Position numbers and translations under genes: made by a program. Shown here in pieces: positions 42,860 through 55,530 of a stretch of DNA of 64,000 nucleotides. How positions within the stretch are numbered: the first letter of the stretch is position 1; each line of letters starts with the position of its first letter. This DNA is from Ascaphus truei (lineage: Eukaryota > Chordata > Amphibia > Anura > Ascaphidae). Under the pieces are notes generated by a model. The model ran no database searches. It was not told where the DNA came from and saw only the letters and a program-made list of their open reading frames with translations. The stretch spans positions 295,605,752 to 295,669,751 of the forward strand of contig CM071567.1 in NCBI GenBank assembly GCA_036426205.1, given 5' to 3'.

Positions 42860-44789
42860 TTAACAAGAGTTTCACCAACTCTCTGGGGGCTTGCTTGAGA
42901 ATAGCAGGGTTTCCTTGCTGCAGAGCTTGGCGGGCTAATTCTATCACTGGGTCTTGAATTTGATACTGCACTAGCTTGTTCCAGGGGATAATCTTGTCTT
43001 CTGTAATATTCATTCCGTCCCCGCTTCGATAAGCCCGAGGGACAGCCTGGGATTGACACCCTAATGAGTCGGCTACTCTTAATTCCGAGAAGGCGATCTG
43101 ATTGTCGACTACTGCGGCTGTGGAGCATAGAGCACGGAATCTCTTCCCACACCCCGGAATCTCTTCCCACACCTCCTCATCCAGGACAGGTGGAAGCCCC
43201 GGTCTTCGTGACAAAGCATCGGCCCCCACGTTGGTGGGCCCTGGTTTATACTTGAGGTTGAAACGGTAGTTGGCCAGTGCCGCCAACCACCGGTGACCGG
43301 TCGCATCTAGTTTGGCGGACGTATTAATGTATGTCATGGGATTATTGTCTATTCGCACTTCAAACTGTACCCCATACAAGTAATCATGTAACTTGTCCTC
43401 TACTGCCCATTTGAGGGCTAGGAACTCCAGCTTGTGGACAGGGTAGTTCTGTTCGCTTGGGGTCAAGCTTCGACTCGCGTACGCCACGGGGCGGAGCCCG
43501 GTGTCGTGTTTCTGGTGCAACACTGCTCCTAGTCCGCTAAAACTGGCATCCACGTGCAGCACATACTCGCGATCAGGGTCGGCATAGGCCAATACTGGGG
43601 CCTGCGTTAGGCTGGCTTTCAGTTTCAAGAACGCTTGCTCACAAGCAGGGGTCCACTTTTCTCCAAAGGGTGTTTGTGCCGTGACACGTTTCCGACCTGT
43701 ATCCTCAGGATAGATCTTTAACAGGTCATTCAGGAATTTAGCTTTGCTTGAGTAGCCCTCCACGAAACGGCGGAAATAGCCACAGAACCCCAGGAAGGAT
43801 CGCAGTTCCTGGACGTTACTAGGCCTGGGCCAATTCACTACGGCCTCTATCTTTCCTGGGTCGGTGGAAATCCCTTCAGCTGAGACGATGTGGCCCACGT
43901 ATGTCACGGACATGCGACAAAATTTGCATTTGTCCATAAACAGTTTGAGTCCCTCCTTCTGAAGTCGATCCAACACCTTCAGTAACCGTTCCTCGTGCTC
44001 CTCCAAGGTTTTTCCGAACACTATAATGTCGTCCAAGTACACTAGGCATTCTCTCGGGTTCATGTCTCCCAGGGTCTGTTCCATCAACCTCTGAAAGGTT
44101 GCGGGGGCCCCGCAGATCCCTTGTGGCATGCGTGTGAACTGATAGAACCCTAGCGGACAGATGAAGGCTGTCTTCTCCTGGTCTTCCATATCCATTGGCA
44201 CTTGATAGTATCCTGACCGCAAGTCGAGTACACTGAACCATTTACTTCCCGTCAAGGCATTCAGAAGGTCCTTAATGCGCGGTAGAGTATACTGGTCGGG
44301 CACCGTACGGTTGTTCAGTGTTCTGTAATCTACGCATAGACGTACCGCCCCATTCTTCTGACGGACCACCACGATGAGAGAGGCATAGGGACTGTGGGAT
44401 CCTTGAACAACACCAGCTTTCTCCATTTCGGCTATCAACCTCCGCACTTCTTCCACATCTCGGGGGACTAGACGGCGGGAGCGCTCCCGGAACGGGGAAG
44501 CGTCGTTCATCCGAATGGTATGGCGGGCGCTGCGACTGCATCCCACATCCATATCACTCGTGGAGAACACCCCTCGTCGTTCTCCTAGCTTGGTCTGCAG
44601 TCTTCTTCTCCAGTCTTCCGTTAGCGGCGAGTCTCCGAAGTCAAAGGCCAACATGGGGGTTATGGCATGGGTGGTGGCCGCCGGCCGTCTTTCCAAAGCC
44701 TTCCTTTCAGGTATCACCGGATATATTCTGCCCAGTGGCTGTCGACGATCAATGCACATGGGGTACGGGGAGATATTCTGCACATACAC
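42840..44789 (-). CDS. Gypsy reverse transcriptase-RNase H (open, 662-codon frame)
   Basis: The best preserved pol segment in the window. RT: RRLIAEMEKAGVVQGSHSPY, LCVDYRTLNNRTVPDQYTLP, WFSVLDLRSGYYQVPMD (first Asp), FQRLMEQTLGDMNPRECLVY leading into YLDDIIVFGK with both Asp residues intact, and YVGHIVSAEGISTDPGKIEA. RNase H: YVLHVDASFSGLGAVLHQK, then VEDKLHDYLYGVQFEVRIDN and KPGPTNVGADALSRRP. The first codon given is GTG after an in-frame TGA (44790-44792), which is probably a CGA-to-TGA change, so the natural polyprotein came from upstream. The domain is likely decayed only by the flanking breaks. Confidence 0.85.
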
Positions 44790-44792
44790 TCA

Positions 44793-45581
44793 GGTTCTGT
44801 TCGGAATCTTTCCCGGCCATTCCCTTATGGAAGCTAATAGCTCGTAGCCAAGCCGCTGATCATCCCGTGTCGTGCTTTCCAAGGAGAAGAGCTGATCTTC
44901 CGGACGTCTATCCGGGTAGTGGCAAGCCGCGATCATCATTCTCCCTTCCCCAGGAGGGATCTGGGTCAGTCCCCACTCTTGACTGTACAACATTCCATGC
45001 TCCTCTTCAGTCGCGATTTTACCGCAAGCCTCTTGTAGTGCCGGGCACGTAGCGAGGGCCAGCAGCGGGGCTTCGCCCGCTTCTTGTAAATACATGCGGA
45101 TCACCGATTGCACAATGTCGGTGTTGGTCCCCATGATTATCGGGGCGCTGGGGTGGTCTTGCGGCTCGGGACACACTAAGGCTTCCACTTCCATGGGGTG
45201 GTGCTTACCGGTGTTCAGCTGGGGAATGTCCAGATGTACCTTCACCACTCCATCGATGGGATAATCTTCGTGGCTCAACCCCCTCAACCGTAAGGAATCA
45301 GCGGATAACAGTGGCAGCCTGTGTAAGTGTTGGTCATAGAAGGGCCGATACACTATGGTCACCTGGGATCCCGTATCCATCAATGCCGAAGCATAGATAC
45401 CTTCAATTACTACCCGAACGATGGCAGCGGGTCCGATCCGATTACTCGTTGAGGGCTGGGCCACGGCTCCACCGTCTTGGGGGGTACACAGCATAGACTG
45501 AGCTGGTCGAGACGCCATTCTCTGTTGGGAGGGGCAGCGCGCCCGTAGGTGTCCCATCTTCCCGCAAGTATAACACTGGAT
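44793..45581 (-). pseudogene. Gypsy nucleocapsid knuckle and protease
   Basis: Just after the TAA at 45582-45584 and in the same frame is a complete CCHC knuckle, CYTCGKMGHLRARC (C-x2-C-x4-H-x4-C). Then IYASALMDTGSQVTIVYRPF gives the retropepsin active site (DTGS, about 45369-45377), and ITLR-like LRLRGLSHEDYPIDGVVKVH the flap region; the final linker ends near the TGA at 44790. Since the knuckle belongs to Gag, the TAA before it is a nonsense mutation and not a natural gag terminator, unless the element uses readthrough. Confidence 0.8.
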
Positions 45582-46893
45582 TTAACTGAGGTAGGTATCA
45601 TTTCGTGCGGGAGGTGAGTTTCGCCCTGACACCGGGCGGTGCCGGGCAGCTGTCGGCGCCTCCGAGTCCTCTTTGTCGGGGTCCCCGCTCTCTGATGCCT
45701 CTGCTTTAGCTTCTGACTTTTTGGTGTCCTTGTTTCCACCCAACGCTTTCTTCCCTGGGGTTAAGTCACGCCCCAGCAGCACAGTCTCATGCGCTTGGAC
45801 TCGGTCCATTAGGTCATTAAACGCCAAGGCTTGTCTGGGTACTAGGCAGCCGCTGACACGTACGGACACCGGATGCAGAGGCAGGAGCCCCCTCAGTAGC
45901 TGGGTAGTGCGCAACCCATCGGCATCCACCTTCGGTACCACGCCCTTTCTCACCAGAGTCCACAGATCCAGATGCAGCCGTCTAAGGACGTCGAACACCA
46001 TTTCTCCCTCTTTCTGGGCCAGGGCATGAAACTTGGCCATCAGGGCATAGACGTCCACAGGGGCTCCATAGGTCTTGGTAAGGCAGTAAATGAGTCCCGC
46101 TGCATCAGCGTCCGGGTGATCGTCCCGATAGCAGTGCACCATGTGGGACGCTGGGGGTCGCAGACATTTCACGATACGCTGCCTACGGACGGCGTCAGTG
46201 CAGGACCATTCAGGCAGTACCTTCTTCTGTGTGATCCAGCCACTCTTCAAATCCAACTTCTCCCTGAGGCGTGGGTTTGTCACCGGAGAACGCCTTTAAC
46301 TTCCGGTATTGGTGGGCCTGTGTGGAGTGGTGGAGGGCTTCTGCGAGCACAGGGATAGAGACATTATCCATTAGTCTACTCCCTGCGGGGGAGTAGGCAT
46401 CTAGTCGTGACATACTGAATCTACCTAGTGCGGGCCTTAGGACGGAAGGGGTGAACGAAGTGCCCAGGCCCCTTGCAGCAGGCCATCGAGGGTACAAATT
46501 GTTTTCAGGGGTGCGGTCAGAGCCGCTAGTGACGGCTCCTAACGAGTTGGGATAACCCCTCTGTGGGGTAGAAGCGGCCAGTGGTTCGTTGGGGTCCACT
46601 TGCACTATTGGACAGCATACGCCGGGGGCCTCAGGTAACAGTAATACCAAGGGCAGAGCTTCGGGGCATATATCCTGCTCAGTGACATACAATATTTTGC
46701 GCCACAACTGGTCCCGATCGTAGTAGTGATCTTGCACTCAGGCAGTGTCCATGAGCGGAAGTTTTCTGACACGGTCCGTCACAGTGCCGAGTGAGAGAAC
46801 GGCGGGAACATGTCCCAGGCTAAAAACACGTGTCAGGGGGATCTCGTACCGCTGGGCCCACTTGCGCACCTCAAGCGGAGAGGGCACAGACAT
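45582..46893 (-). pseudogene. PNMA-like Gag
   Basis: The start ATG is best placed at 46891-46893 (MSVPSPLEVRKWAQRYEIPL). The N-terminal part with RVFSLGHVPAVLSLGTVTDR, QDHYYDRDQLWRKILYVTEQ and PGVCCPIVQVD resembles the RRM-like N-terminal domain of the PNMA (paraneoplastic Ma antigen) family. The capsid follows: YRKLKAFSGDKPTPQGEVGF, EEWLDHT, then after a frameshift LPEWSCTDAVRRQRIVKCLR, PPASHMVHCYRDDHPDADAA, LIYCLTKTYGAPVDVYALMA, KFHALAQKEGEMVFDVLRRL. PNMA genes are domesticated gypsy gags, so this is the kind of element that they came from. TGA at 46738-46740 and a frameshift near 46230-46280 break it. Confidence 0.75.
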
Positions 46894-46969
46894 GATGGAA
46901 TAACTTGTTGCACAATTGAGAAAAAAATATAGGGGCACCCCAGGTCTGAATCTCAGCAGCGCCTCCAAA

Positions 46970-48041
46970 TGTAGCCCTGTTTCTAACACCTTCCTCAGGA
47001 ACTACTAGTGCTGTACTCAACCTGCGGCTCCAGGAGATATGAGCCTCCGCTAGCTGGGAGCCTGGGGCAAGGGTTTTAGCGCAGCACCTCCACTTGCCCA
47101 GGATCCCCGTTACGTAAGATCGCCCTGGGCAAGAAACATACCAACAATGCGTGCAACCAAGTTTACTGTGCATAGGTAACCATCTCTTACTCTCTATAAA
47201 TCATCACACATAACTTATATACTTATACTATAAGGTTAGAGTCCGTATACTACCGTGGCTCTGCCACATTCCTAGCGAAATTGTCCCGTATAACAGTGGC
47301 TCCGCCACGCTCTATAGAGTGTTGTCCGTGTAAGAGGTTAGCTAATATACTCAGTCTGCTAGCCACTTGCTAGTGTCACTACAAGAGTTATTCTTAAGGC
47401 GGGATCAGCGCCTGATGACCGGTGTTGGTGCACATGCTTTACAATTGTACCTTCCGGTCATGGCGGTGACCGGTGCCTCTTCGCAAAGGGTCCGTTGCCT
47501 CCGCTCGGAACCTCCGGGTGTCGGGTGCCCAGCCGTCTGATCCCAGATGACTGTGACTGTCCACAACTCCGTGCGCTGTCCCTAACTAAGGTGACAATTC
47601 CTTCCACTATCGGGCGTCCCTGCAGTACAGCAACCTACTGTGACTCAGGGAACTTCCTATGGGCCTGGGGAGTAATAGCTGGCCTATGCAGGTGGGTCAC
47701 GGACCCCCTGCACTCACACTACCTCCTCTTGCTCGGTCCCGAGCTCCTCTTCCTAGCGTGGTCTCTTCCCCCACGCTTCCTGTTCCTCCTTCCTTAATCC
47801 CCGCCCTCTCATTGGCTCCTAGGTGATTGTCCCAGAGCTCGCGGGAGTTGTCGTCCATATCAGAGCCTTCCCCTTATTGGCTTGTCGTTCACGCGCTCCC
47901 ATTGCGCATGCGCGACCTCTTCACCCCGTCAGTGTCCTTTGCAATATTGCGCAACAACATGGCGGCACCCTGTACTACCGAGCCGTCGCGGATCCTGGCG
48001 TACTCCCTCCGCACACACACCTGGTATTCAACACACCCTTA
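46970..48041 (-). repeat. 5' LTR of PNMA-like gypsy element
   Basis: 1,072 bp: on the coding strand it begins TGTAAGGGTGTGTTG (48041) and ends AACAGGGCTACA (46970). It is followed at once by TTTGGAGGCGCTGCTGAGAT, the probable primer-binding site. The other LTR and the target duplication are absent. GC-rich near 47750-47990 with several CCAAT-type (ATTGG) boxes, as in an active U3. Confidence 0.7.
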
Positions 48042-50520
48042 CATATATATACTGTGTAGAATATATATAATATTAGAATATAATAATATAATAATACTTA
48101 TAATATGTAGGCCATTTTCCTTTATGGTGTGATAAGTGCAGATGGCGTGCTGTCACATGAAATGCTCTATTAAGTCAATGGGGCTTTTGATCTGATAACA
48201 CATCATCTGCACTTAAGGGCTACAATCAGTATATATATATATAGATATATATATATATATATATATAATATATATATATAAATATATAGATATAATAAAG
48301 ATATATAATTCCATTTGCTATATGCTTTACTGTGGAGGGTTTTTGTTACTTTTTTTTACCATAACTTAACAGTATACACACAAGCAGGATTTATGTGTTC
48401 CCAATAAAGCTTTATTTTTTGGTCAGACCTGCTTCTCTTTCATGTTGTGCGCTGCACACACCTGTTTTGGATAGTTGATAGTAGTGTATATACTGTACTA
48501 TATAAGATACCGTATAACTCTTGTTTAAAACTGCTCTGTCCTACAGATTCTGGTAATACTGACAAGTGAATTCTCGTCATGCGCATGCTTGAATTGTGTA
48601 GCTGACGCTGCATAACATATGTAAATTATTGTATGGACTATACTTAATGGTTAGTGCCATTAACAAAAATCATTGCATGCACAGTATGCTAAAAGCATGC
48701 TTAAAGTGCTTGGTCTTGTTGTAAAGGAAAGTTGTACATTACTACTGTACGCAAGCATATGGATTATGCAATGTAAAATGGCGGACCATTAATATAAGGG
48801 AAGCATGCATAGTAGGCTTTACTCACAGCGCCACCTGGCGACAGTAATGATTTTAGATTTTTGGACTGTAAAAAAGTTATGCTACATTGATGCATGCTGT
48901 CTAACATAAAAAAAAGTGCGCCATGTATGTCACACTTTCTTTGTGTTAACAGGTGCACTAACATCTGCTACATCTTTAAATAAACCACACTTTTGGAGAT
49001 GTTTTTCGCTAGCTAGCATTGTCAAGTGTTATATTCTAAAGCGAAATAAGTACCTTTAGAAACATCTGTAATTTTAAGTATATTGTCACATAGGATTTTA
49101 TTTTAAACAAACATTTTACATCTACTGTATACAGTTTGAGTTAAATTATTATTGAAATGTGATATTTCTTTAAATGACAAAAATATGCTCAGAAATAGTC
49201 ATTGCGGTGACTTTTTCTTACATAAGGTGACAAGTACACATGACCAATAAAATCTTACTTCAATGTGAGACATGACAGTATGATATTGCACATCATGTAA
49301 TAGAAGCTTTATTACAAATTTATAGTTTACATGCACAAAACTAATGAACCTAACATGTCAAATAATGGATGGTTAATCCTCCAAATTGTGAGCTAAATTG
49401 ACAAATTTATGTTTTAAAAAATAGTTTATTTTCTTATATTAAATGCAACATATGTATTGATAGTTGTATTACTCTTGTAGAATTGTAGCACATTCTGTGC
49501 TACTATTTTGTGCTAAAGGAAGACATGCCATGTTTAAGGTGATGGAGAAAGCCAACTCAGAAAACCATCAAGAAAAGTAACGCAAGCCAGAGATTTCTTA
49601 TTTCATACACCTGCGTCAACATTCAAATGTATCTCTGCGCTAAACTCCTCCTATATGCTCCATAAATCCCTAATCTCATCACTGACCAACGCAGATATGG
49701 CGTAACTAATATTAATGCATAGACACAGCCTGTAACAGGCATAGTTCAGTGCAACGTTAAATAGTAAAATTCCCAAACAAGTTTGAACACAGTGCTCCCA
49801 GGCATTTTTAAATGTGCCATATGACAGAGGCTCAGGAAGGATGATTGATTAATAGGGGGGAAGGCCAATGCTAAATCCTGTGCAATCCGAGGTCATACAC
49901 AGTTAAAACAATGTAATTTGAGGGTTAAGGCAATCTATAGTCATCCACAGGTAATCAATATAGTTAGAGGAATTAGGCAAAAGGCAGAGTCCAGTATAAT
50001 CTAAGGTAATTCACAGATAATCAGGCAGTACATATCTAGTTTGATACTTGGCAGGAGCAGGGGCGTTAACTGTCCAGGGAAAAAGTTGCGACCCAAGATT
50101 TGTTACAACTACCTGATCCTAAATAGGGTTATACAGGAAATGGAGGAGTCATAAACTGCAATGCCTCTTGGAGTTGTAGTTTTCCTGTGTCTTCAGCCTG
50201 GTGGACAACTACAACATTGCAGCCAGAATAAGATCCATTAGGGCAAGATCTCTTTGTACTACAAATCCTGGCCAAGTGTAGATGAACCAATCTTACACAC
50301 AGGCTTAAGACTTTGGATCCAAGAGGTTTGAATATCGAGATATCGGGATTTTTTTCATTAACTTTTAAATTGCATTTGTCTTTATTAAGATTAATCCGAG
50401 TGCCTGGACCTCTTTATTGAGATGCTATAAAGAAAATTCCAATGTTTTTTTTTTTTTTTCGAGGGGAAGAAAAAAAGACAGATGAATACATTTTGGGTAA
50501 AAGATTTTTTTAAAAACAAC
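48042..50520. other. No gene found; hairpin and TA runs
   Basis: GATAAGTGCAGATG at about 48131 pairs with CATCTGCACTTAAG at about 48203, an interrupted hairpin. TA runs at 48229-48296. Next to it TGCTATATGCTTTACTGTGGAGGGTTTTTG (first 20 bases TGCTATATGCTTTACTGTGG) at about 48317 recurs at 63655. The rest is AT-rich; no supported gene. Confidence 0.5.
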
Positions 50521-50529
50521 AATTTAAAT

Positions 50530-51480
50530 TAAAATGAAAAAGAAATTCTAAAAGAACTTAAGCAAAATGAAGAGATTGATATAAAATCTGCAGACAAAGA
50601 TAGGGATTGTTATGTTAAGGAGGCAGTTAGACTCGTAGGAGATGCAAGTTCATATAGGGTATTTCATAGACCCTACTGGAGTCTATTTAAAAGAAATGGA
50701 AGAATTATTTAACTTGGGTATGAAAAATGAAGTTCTAAATAAATATGAGTTTGATATTATATTAAACAAATACCCCAAAAATGCAAAGTTTTACTTCTTA
50801 CCCAAGACCCACACATGGGATTTGACCAATCCCCTTTGTTGTCCTATAATATCTTTCATCTAACCTGTATCTCAATTTATCAACTTTTAATTGCAAAAAA
50901 TATGTAAATAATTTAAAATCTTATCTCAAAGATACAATACCAAGCCCTGAGCATTTTATATAAATTGGAATAGAAGCCTGATTATATACTGGTGACGTGT
51001 GATGTGGTGTTGCTATATACTTGTATTGAACAGTGTAATGGTTGTGAAGCAGTGAAATATTTAAAAAAAACTATACAGAATTGGATCTAGTCTATATACA
51101 TTTTTTTAATTGATAGCACTGTTTTCCTTCTTAATCCAATCTTCTTCTGGATTGAAGACCACTACTACCTGCAGAACGGGGTACAGCCATGGGTACCAGG
51201 TTTACCTCGAACTATGCAAACCTATTTATGATTATGTGGGAAGACAATTTCATCTGGTGTGGACATGAGTTCTGTGCAAACCTTGCATAGATACTGTACA
51301 TTGATGACATTCTGTTTGTCTGGAAAGGCAACACTGATTCTTTGGATTGGTTCATTGAGAATTTAAACAATAATCAGTTGAACCTAATCTTTATGTGTAA
51401 GAGCAGTATAGAGCAAATAGAGTTTCTAGATTTATTATCTATGTTGAAAATGGACAAATAGAAATGAAAACAAACAATAA
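50530..51480 (+). pseudogene. Penelope-like element remnant
   Basis: KEILKELKQNEEIDIKSADK (50539 on) is the conserved K-x-ADK start; LNKYEFDIILNKYPKNAKFY and FLPKTH follow (about 50725-50810). After 300 bp with stops, GTRFTSNYANLF-like and YIDDI-like strings appear across frames at 51185-51310, then SLDWFIEN-like and VEFLDLL-like text to 51470. The order is that of a PLE reverse transcriptase. Heavily frameshifted; oldest of the three PLE loci. Confidence 0.65.
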
Positions 51481-53400
51481 CCAGTTGATGCAAATCATTT
51501 TATTATTGGAAAAGCGAGCGAGTGAAGCGAAGACTTCAACTACACTTTGTGGCCACTTTGAGTGTGTGTCTGTGTGTGTTTTTGTTTGTGTTTTCTCTCT
51601 CACAGACCAAACGCCTTGACTGATTTTGATGAAAAGTTGAGGTTACCTTTCTGTTACATTCTGGGTATCATTGGACCAACACACTGGAAAGTGCCAGAAG
51701 ACACCTGAGACTGAGCCTGCTGTATCCCTCATGGTGACACTGGCGAGTCTGAAAAACAAACTGTGCTAAAACCAACCTGAATTCCTCATATTCACTTTCA
51801 AAATGCTTGTTGTGTTATTGGAAAGGTGACTGTGATGGTTCACTACTTGTTCCTAAATTGGAATATTATTTTGATTTACTACACCATATTTTGGTCTCTG
51901 TTTTGTCCCTTTGATCAATAAATGGCTCTATATATCTAATCAATCCTATTTAAACTGGAGACTGGAGTGAAAAGAACATATAAAGATCCAAAGAGTGCCT
52001 GTTTTATACTGGTAACACTAGAGTGCAACTATTTGGAGTTTTTTTGGGATCACTCATTTTTCATAAACATATTACACTATATGTGTTTTTTTCTCTACAT
52101 GTTCTTCTTTTATGAAATGATTTGAGATTGCTCTACCCATTATAATAAGAAATATTTCAGTGCAAGTTGCCACAAAACAAATGACTATGCTAACATGTTG
52201 GCTTTGATTTATAGAGCCCAGGTGTTGCAGTGGTCGATGTGCTGAAGGAGTTAATACTAATGTAAATAACATTACTTTTAGAAGACTTTAATTATCTCCT
52301 CATCTTAGAAATCTTTCCAAGTGGCACAGTACTGTATGTAATGTACTGCTTGTCCAATGAAACTTGGACTTCAACCAGTGGGACACTGTTTTGAACAGTG
52401 GCCAAATTCTAATTACATTCCTAAGAAACTGATTTGTTTGCTAACTTATGTCCATTTATTATCCAAGAACAAAGGCTGCACTAGTATGTTATAATGATGA
52501 TGTGTTGGGGGTTGTAGCAAAGCGTGACCCTGTTACCTTGCTCTTTCCTCTTCCTGGGTACTTTGCGTCCATGGGAATACTTAATCTCAAGAGAAGTAGT
52601 ATTCTGACCCCAAAAATGAGAGACCCAGATTGAATTGGGATGAGAATGAAGGAGCATACTTGATTAAATGGGAAATACTGGAAAGGGTGATCACCTGAAA
52701 CAACAATTGGGCCAATATGAAAATCCAACTCCAGAATTCTTAAGGGGCTAGCCAGTGCACGATGGCAGTAGAGTGCTTCCAAGTTCTGGGAATAGAAGAG
52801 GAATTTAAAAAAGTGACACTTAGGGTTAGTTAGGATAAGTTGAGGTAGTGCCGTATTGTTAACAGGGGAGAAGGAACAGCAGTATAGGTAAAGCAGAGAG
52901 AAAACAAGAAGCAAAATAGGGCAGACTGGGAATATGAGAGGGAAGAAAGAAAAGCAAGGAACAGAAAACTCAAAATTGAGGTAAAGTAAACGTTAGTAAA
53001 AATAGACCACAGAAGTAAACATAAAAATAAAATCAGTGAACTAAATTGCAAGATAATAGGGTTAATAAAGTAATGGAGTAAAATAGACAAAGTGAGGAAT
53101 TTTTACAAAAGACATTAAAGGGTACTGCTCAGGCTATAATTAGTTAAGAATCACTGATCCTGGGCAGCAAACACTGGAAAAATCCCAGTACGTCAGCTGA
53201 ACGAGAGAAGTACAAGACAAGATCAGTGACTGAATTATGATTTTAATTGTGTCATGTGTGATAAAATTGAGTATCAAAACGATATTTCGGAGTTGGAGAT
53301 GGCAGGACATAGTGAGGGATTGAATATGAGGAAGGAAGGACCCCACCCCCTGCAGTGTTTATGCCTGGACAAAGGAATTTCAAAGCCAAGCTGAATTCAT
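51481..53400. other. No gene found
   Basis: 51500-51720 has a distinctive GAAAAGCGAGCGAGTGAAGC block followed by GT-rich sequence. 52500-52760 is mildly GC-balanced with a 61-codon frame, but no domain. Nothing supported. Confidence 0.5.
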
Positions 53401-53429
53401 TCAGAATTCCTTCAGCCTACTTCTGCTTC

Positions 53430-53890
53430 ACCCCAAAGGCGGACATTATTTGTTGCCATTCAGCTTCTGTTTGGTAATGTTACAGCTGCTCTATTGATTC
53501 TGAAACTCACCGACCTTCTCATCCCCTGTACCCAATGTCTACTTACCCTGACTATAGATTGTAAGATCATTGAGGCAGGGCCTCTTCTAACACATTGAAG
53601 TGTATCTTACTATCCTCTTCTAACACCATTTTAATCATGTCTGTAAATGTTACTTATGCCCATAATCATATCTCTCACTGTCCATTAAATATCTGTAATC
53701 TGAATGTTTATAACCTTTGTTCATTTAATGCAACCATTTATTATTATAACTCTGGATTTTCCTGTCTGTCTCTTGTATAACAAAATAATTGTATTTAATT
53801 TGTAGTTGTTCTCAAACTGACTGTAAAGTATTGTGATGTCCCCTTAAATGGAGGCCTGCATTTACTTAAAAACAAATATTATGATTATGA
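53430..53890 (+). repeat. LINE-tail-like dispersed repeat, second copy
   Basis: Homologous to 25485-25905 over about 400 bp in the same orientation (GTTACAGCTGCTCTATTG, TGACTATAGATTGTAAGATC, CCATTTATTATTATAACTCT, CAAACTGACTGTAAAGTATT). It ends in ATTATGATTATGATGATGG. The GATTGTAA...GAGGCAGGGC string and the final (GAT)n resemble L2 3' tails; family assignment is tentative. Confidence 0.6.
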
Positions 53891-53894
53891 TGAT

Positions 53895-55530
53895 GGAGAG
53901 GGACAAGGGTGACCCATAGACAGAAGATTTTAGGTTTGGGCATTTAAGGAGATTATGGTATTATTGACAGCGAGGGAAAATGTGGGTGTAGCGGTGACAG
54001 TGGATGAGGAAAGATTATTAGTTCTGTTTTGGGTGTTTTAAGCTTCAGGTAGTAGTGTGACATAACGGAGGAGATTGTAGAGATGTAGAGAGACAGTTCG
54101 GGACACAGGACATAGAGCAGGGGTGGTGGGTAGGTCAGGGGAGGAGAGGTACATTTTGGTGTCATAAGCATAGAGCTAATATTGGAAACCAAAATATTAT
54201 ATTAGTTGACCAAATGAAGAGGTAGAGAGTGTGAAGAGCTGAGGACAGAGCCATGTGGGACCCTGACAGAAAAAGGGAGTATAGAGCAAGAGACACCAGA
54301 GAAAGAAACACTGAAGGAGTGATCAGAGAGGTAGGACATGAAAAAGCAGAGGTTGCGCCATGGAAGGGGGTGATAGAGTTTATGACAGAAGAGAAATCCA
54401 GGTGAATAAGTAAGGAGAAATTACCCTTAGATTTAGCAGTGAGTAGGTAATTGGTCACTTTTGTTAGTGCTGTTTCTGTGGGGTAAAAAGAATGGAAGAC
54501 AGATTTCAAATAGCCAAGCAGGGAGTTGGAGAAAAGAAACTTAGTCAATCGGTTGTATAAAACCTGCTCAAGTAGCTTGGAAGCAAAGGTGAGAAAAGAG
54601 ATAGGTTAGTAGTTAAAGGGAGAAGCAGGATCAAGAGAGGAGTTTTGGAAAGGGTGTGATGAGTGCATATTTTAAAGGAAGATGGAAATGTCCTGGAAAT
54701 TAGAGGATTTAGGGGTGTGAATTGAGGTATTTGGTGCATATGAAGAGATGTCATGTCTGATATTCTCAATATTATCTGGGACATATTTGGCAAGGTCTTT
54801 AGCTGGAAGGGTGGAAGGGGGTGCAGGTGCAGTTGGGCAGAGAAACGAGTTAAAGGTAGCAAACAGGCATTGAGGGTTAGAGTACAGAATTAGTATGGGA
54901 GAAGAAAAGTAGGTTTCCTTGGCAAGGTAAATGGTAATGTTATAGGAGGTTAGTATGAATTTCCTTCAGTAGTGTTTAGCAGTCATGAGCACTTTGGAGA
55001 TAGCGGATAATGATAGCCGTGTCACATGTTGTAGTTTAAATTGTTGGGGGCAACGTGTGATGGCAGGAGCAATATTGTCTAAGGCTGATGAAAGTGTACA
55101 TCAGCTGTATTCTGATGTATATTTTTATATAGATTTGTATGCAGAACTTGCAGTGTACCTAGTTGTATAGATAGGTTGGCAGGTCTGGGCATGAAAACGG
55201 AGAGGGAAGTTGTAAAGATGTTGAGAATTGGAGGGGTTCTATAGCACCTAGGTTTCTGTATGTACTTGTTGAAGTAGGTGCGGTTGAGGGTGCAGATGGT
55301 AGAGGCAAAATGTTAGAAGGTGTTGATCCGAGAGGGAAAGGAGTGTTAGAGGAGTTAGAGAGAGAGCAGAAATGGGAGAAAACTGGATCAAGAGAGTGTC
55401 CATTGCAGTGAGTAGCAGAAGTAGTCCACTGAAGGAGACCAATTGAGGAGGTTAAGAAAACTTAAGTGGCATTAGGATTGTTAATGGGTATGTTAAAGTC
55501 TCCCAGTATGACAGGGGATGTTAGTCCTAT
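53895..55530 (-). pseudogene. Degenerate L2-type LINE
   Basis: Minus strand, in several frames: RT fingers ending LSLFSPLLPSYLSRFYTTD (54562 region); then TETALTKVTNYLLTAKSKGN and FSLLIHLDFSSVIN (54480-54400), equivalent to the STETALTKVTNDLL...LDLSAAFD motif of vertebrate L2 with the catalytic Asp retained; then the region of the YADD box as SMLMTPKCTSPPL and LKLKTPKTELIIFPHPLSPL (54150-53990). Linker-like Leu-rich frames extend to 55442. The endonuclease is missing. Old copy. Confidence 0.7.

Larger units (their letters stand above)
42475..48041 (-). mobile_element. Ty3/gypsy element with PNMA-like Gag, 3'-truncated
   Basis: Minus strand: 5' LTR 46970-48041, Gag from 46893, zinc knuckle and protease, RT-RNase H, integrase up to its catalytic core, then truncation at the microsatellite. 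Gag, protease and pol lie almost wholly in one frame broken by single stops (TGA 46738-46740, TAA 45582-45584, TGA 44790-44792) plus two frameshifts (about 46230-46280 and about 42840). Compared with the other gypsy copy it is well preserved. Confidence 0.85.
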
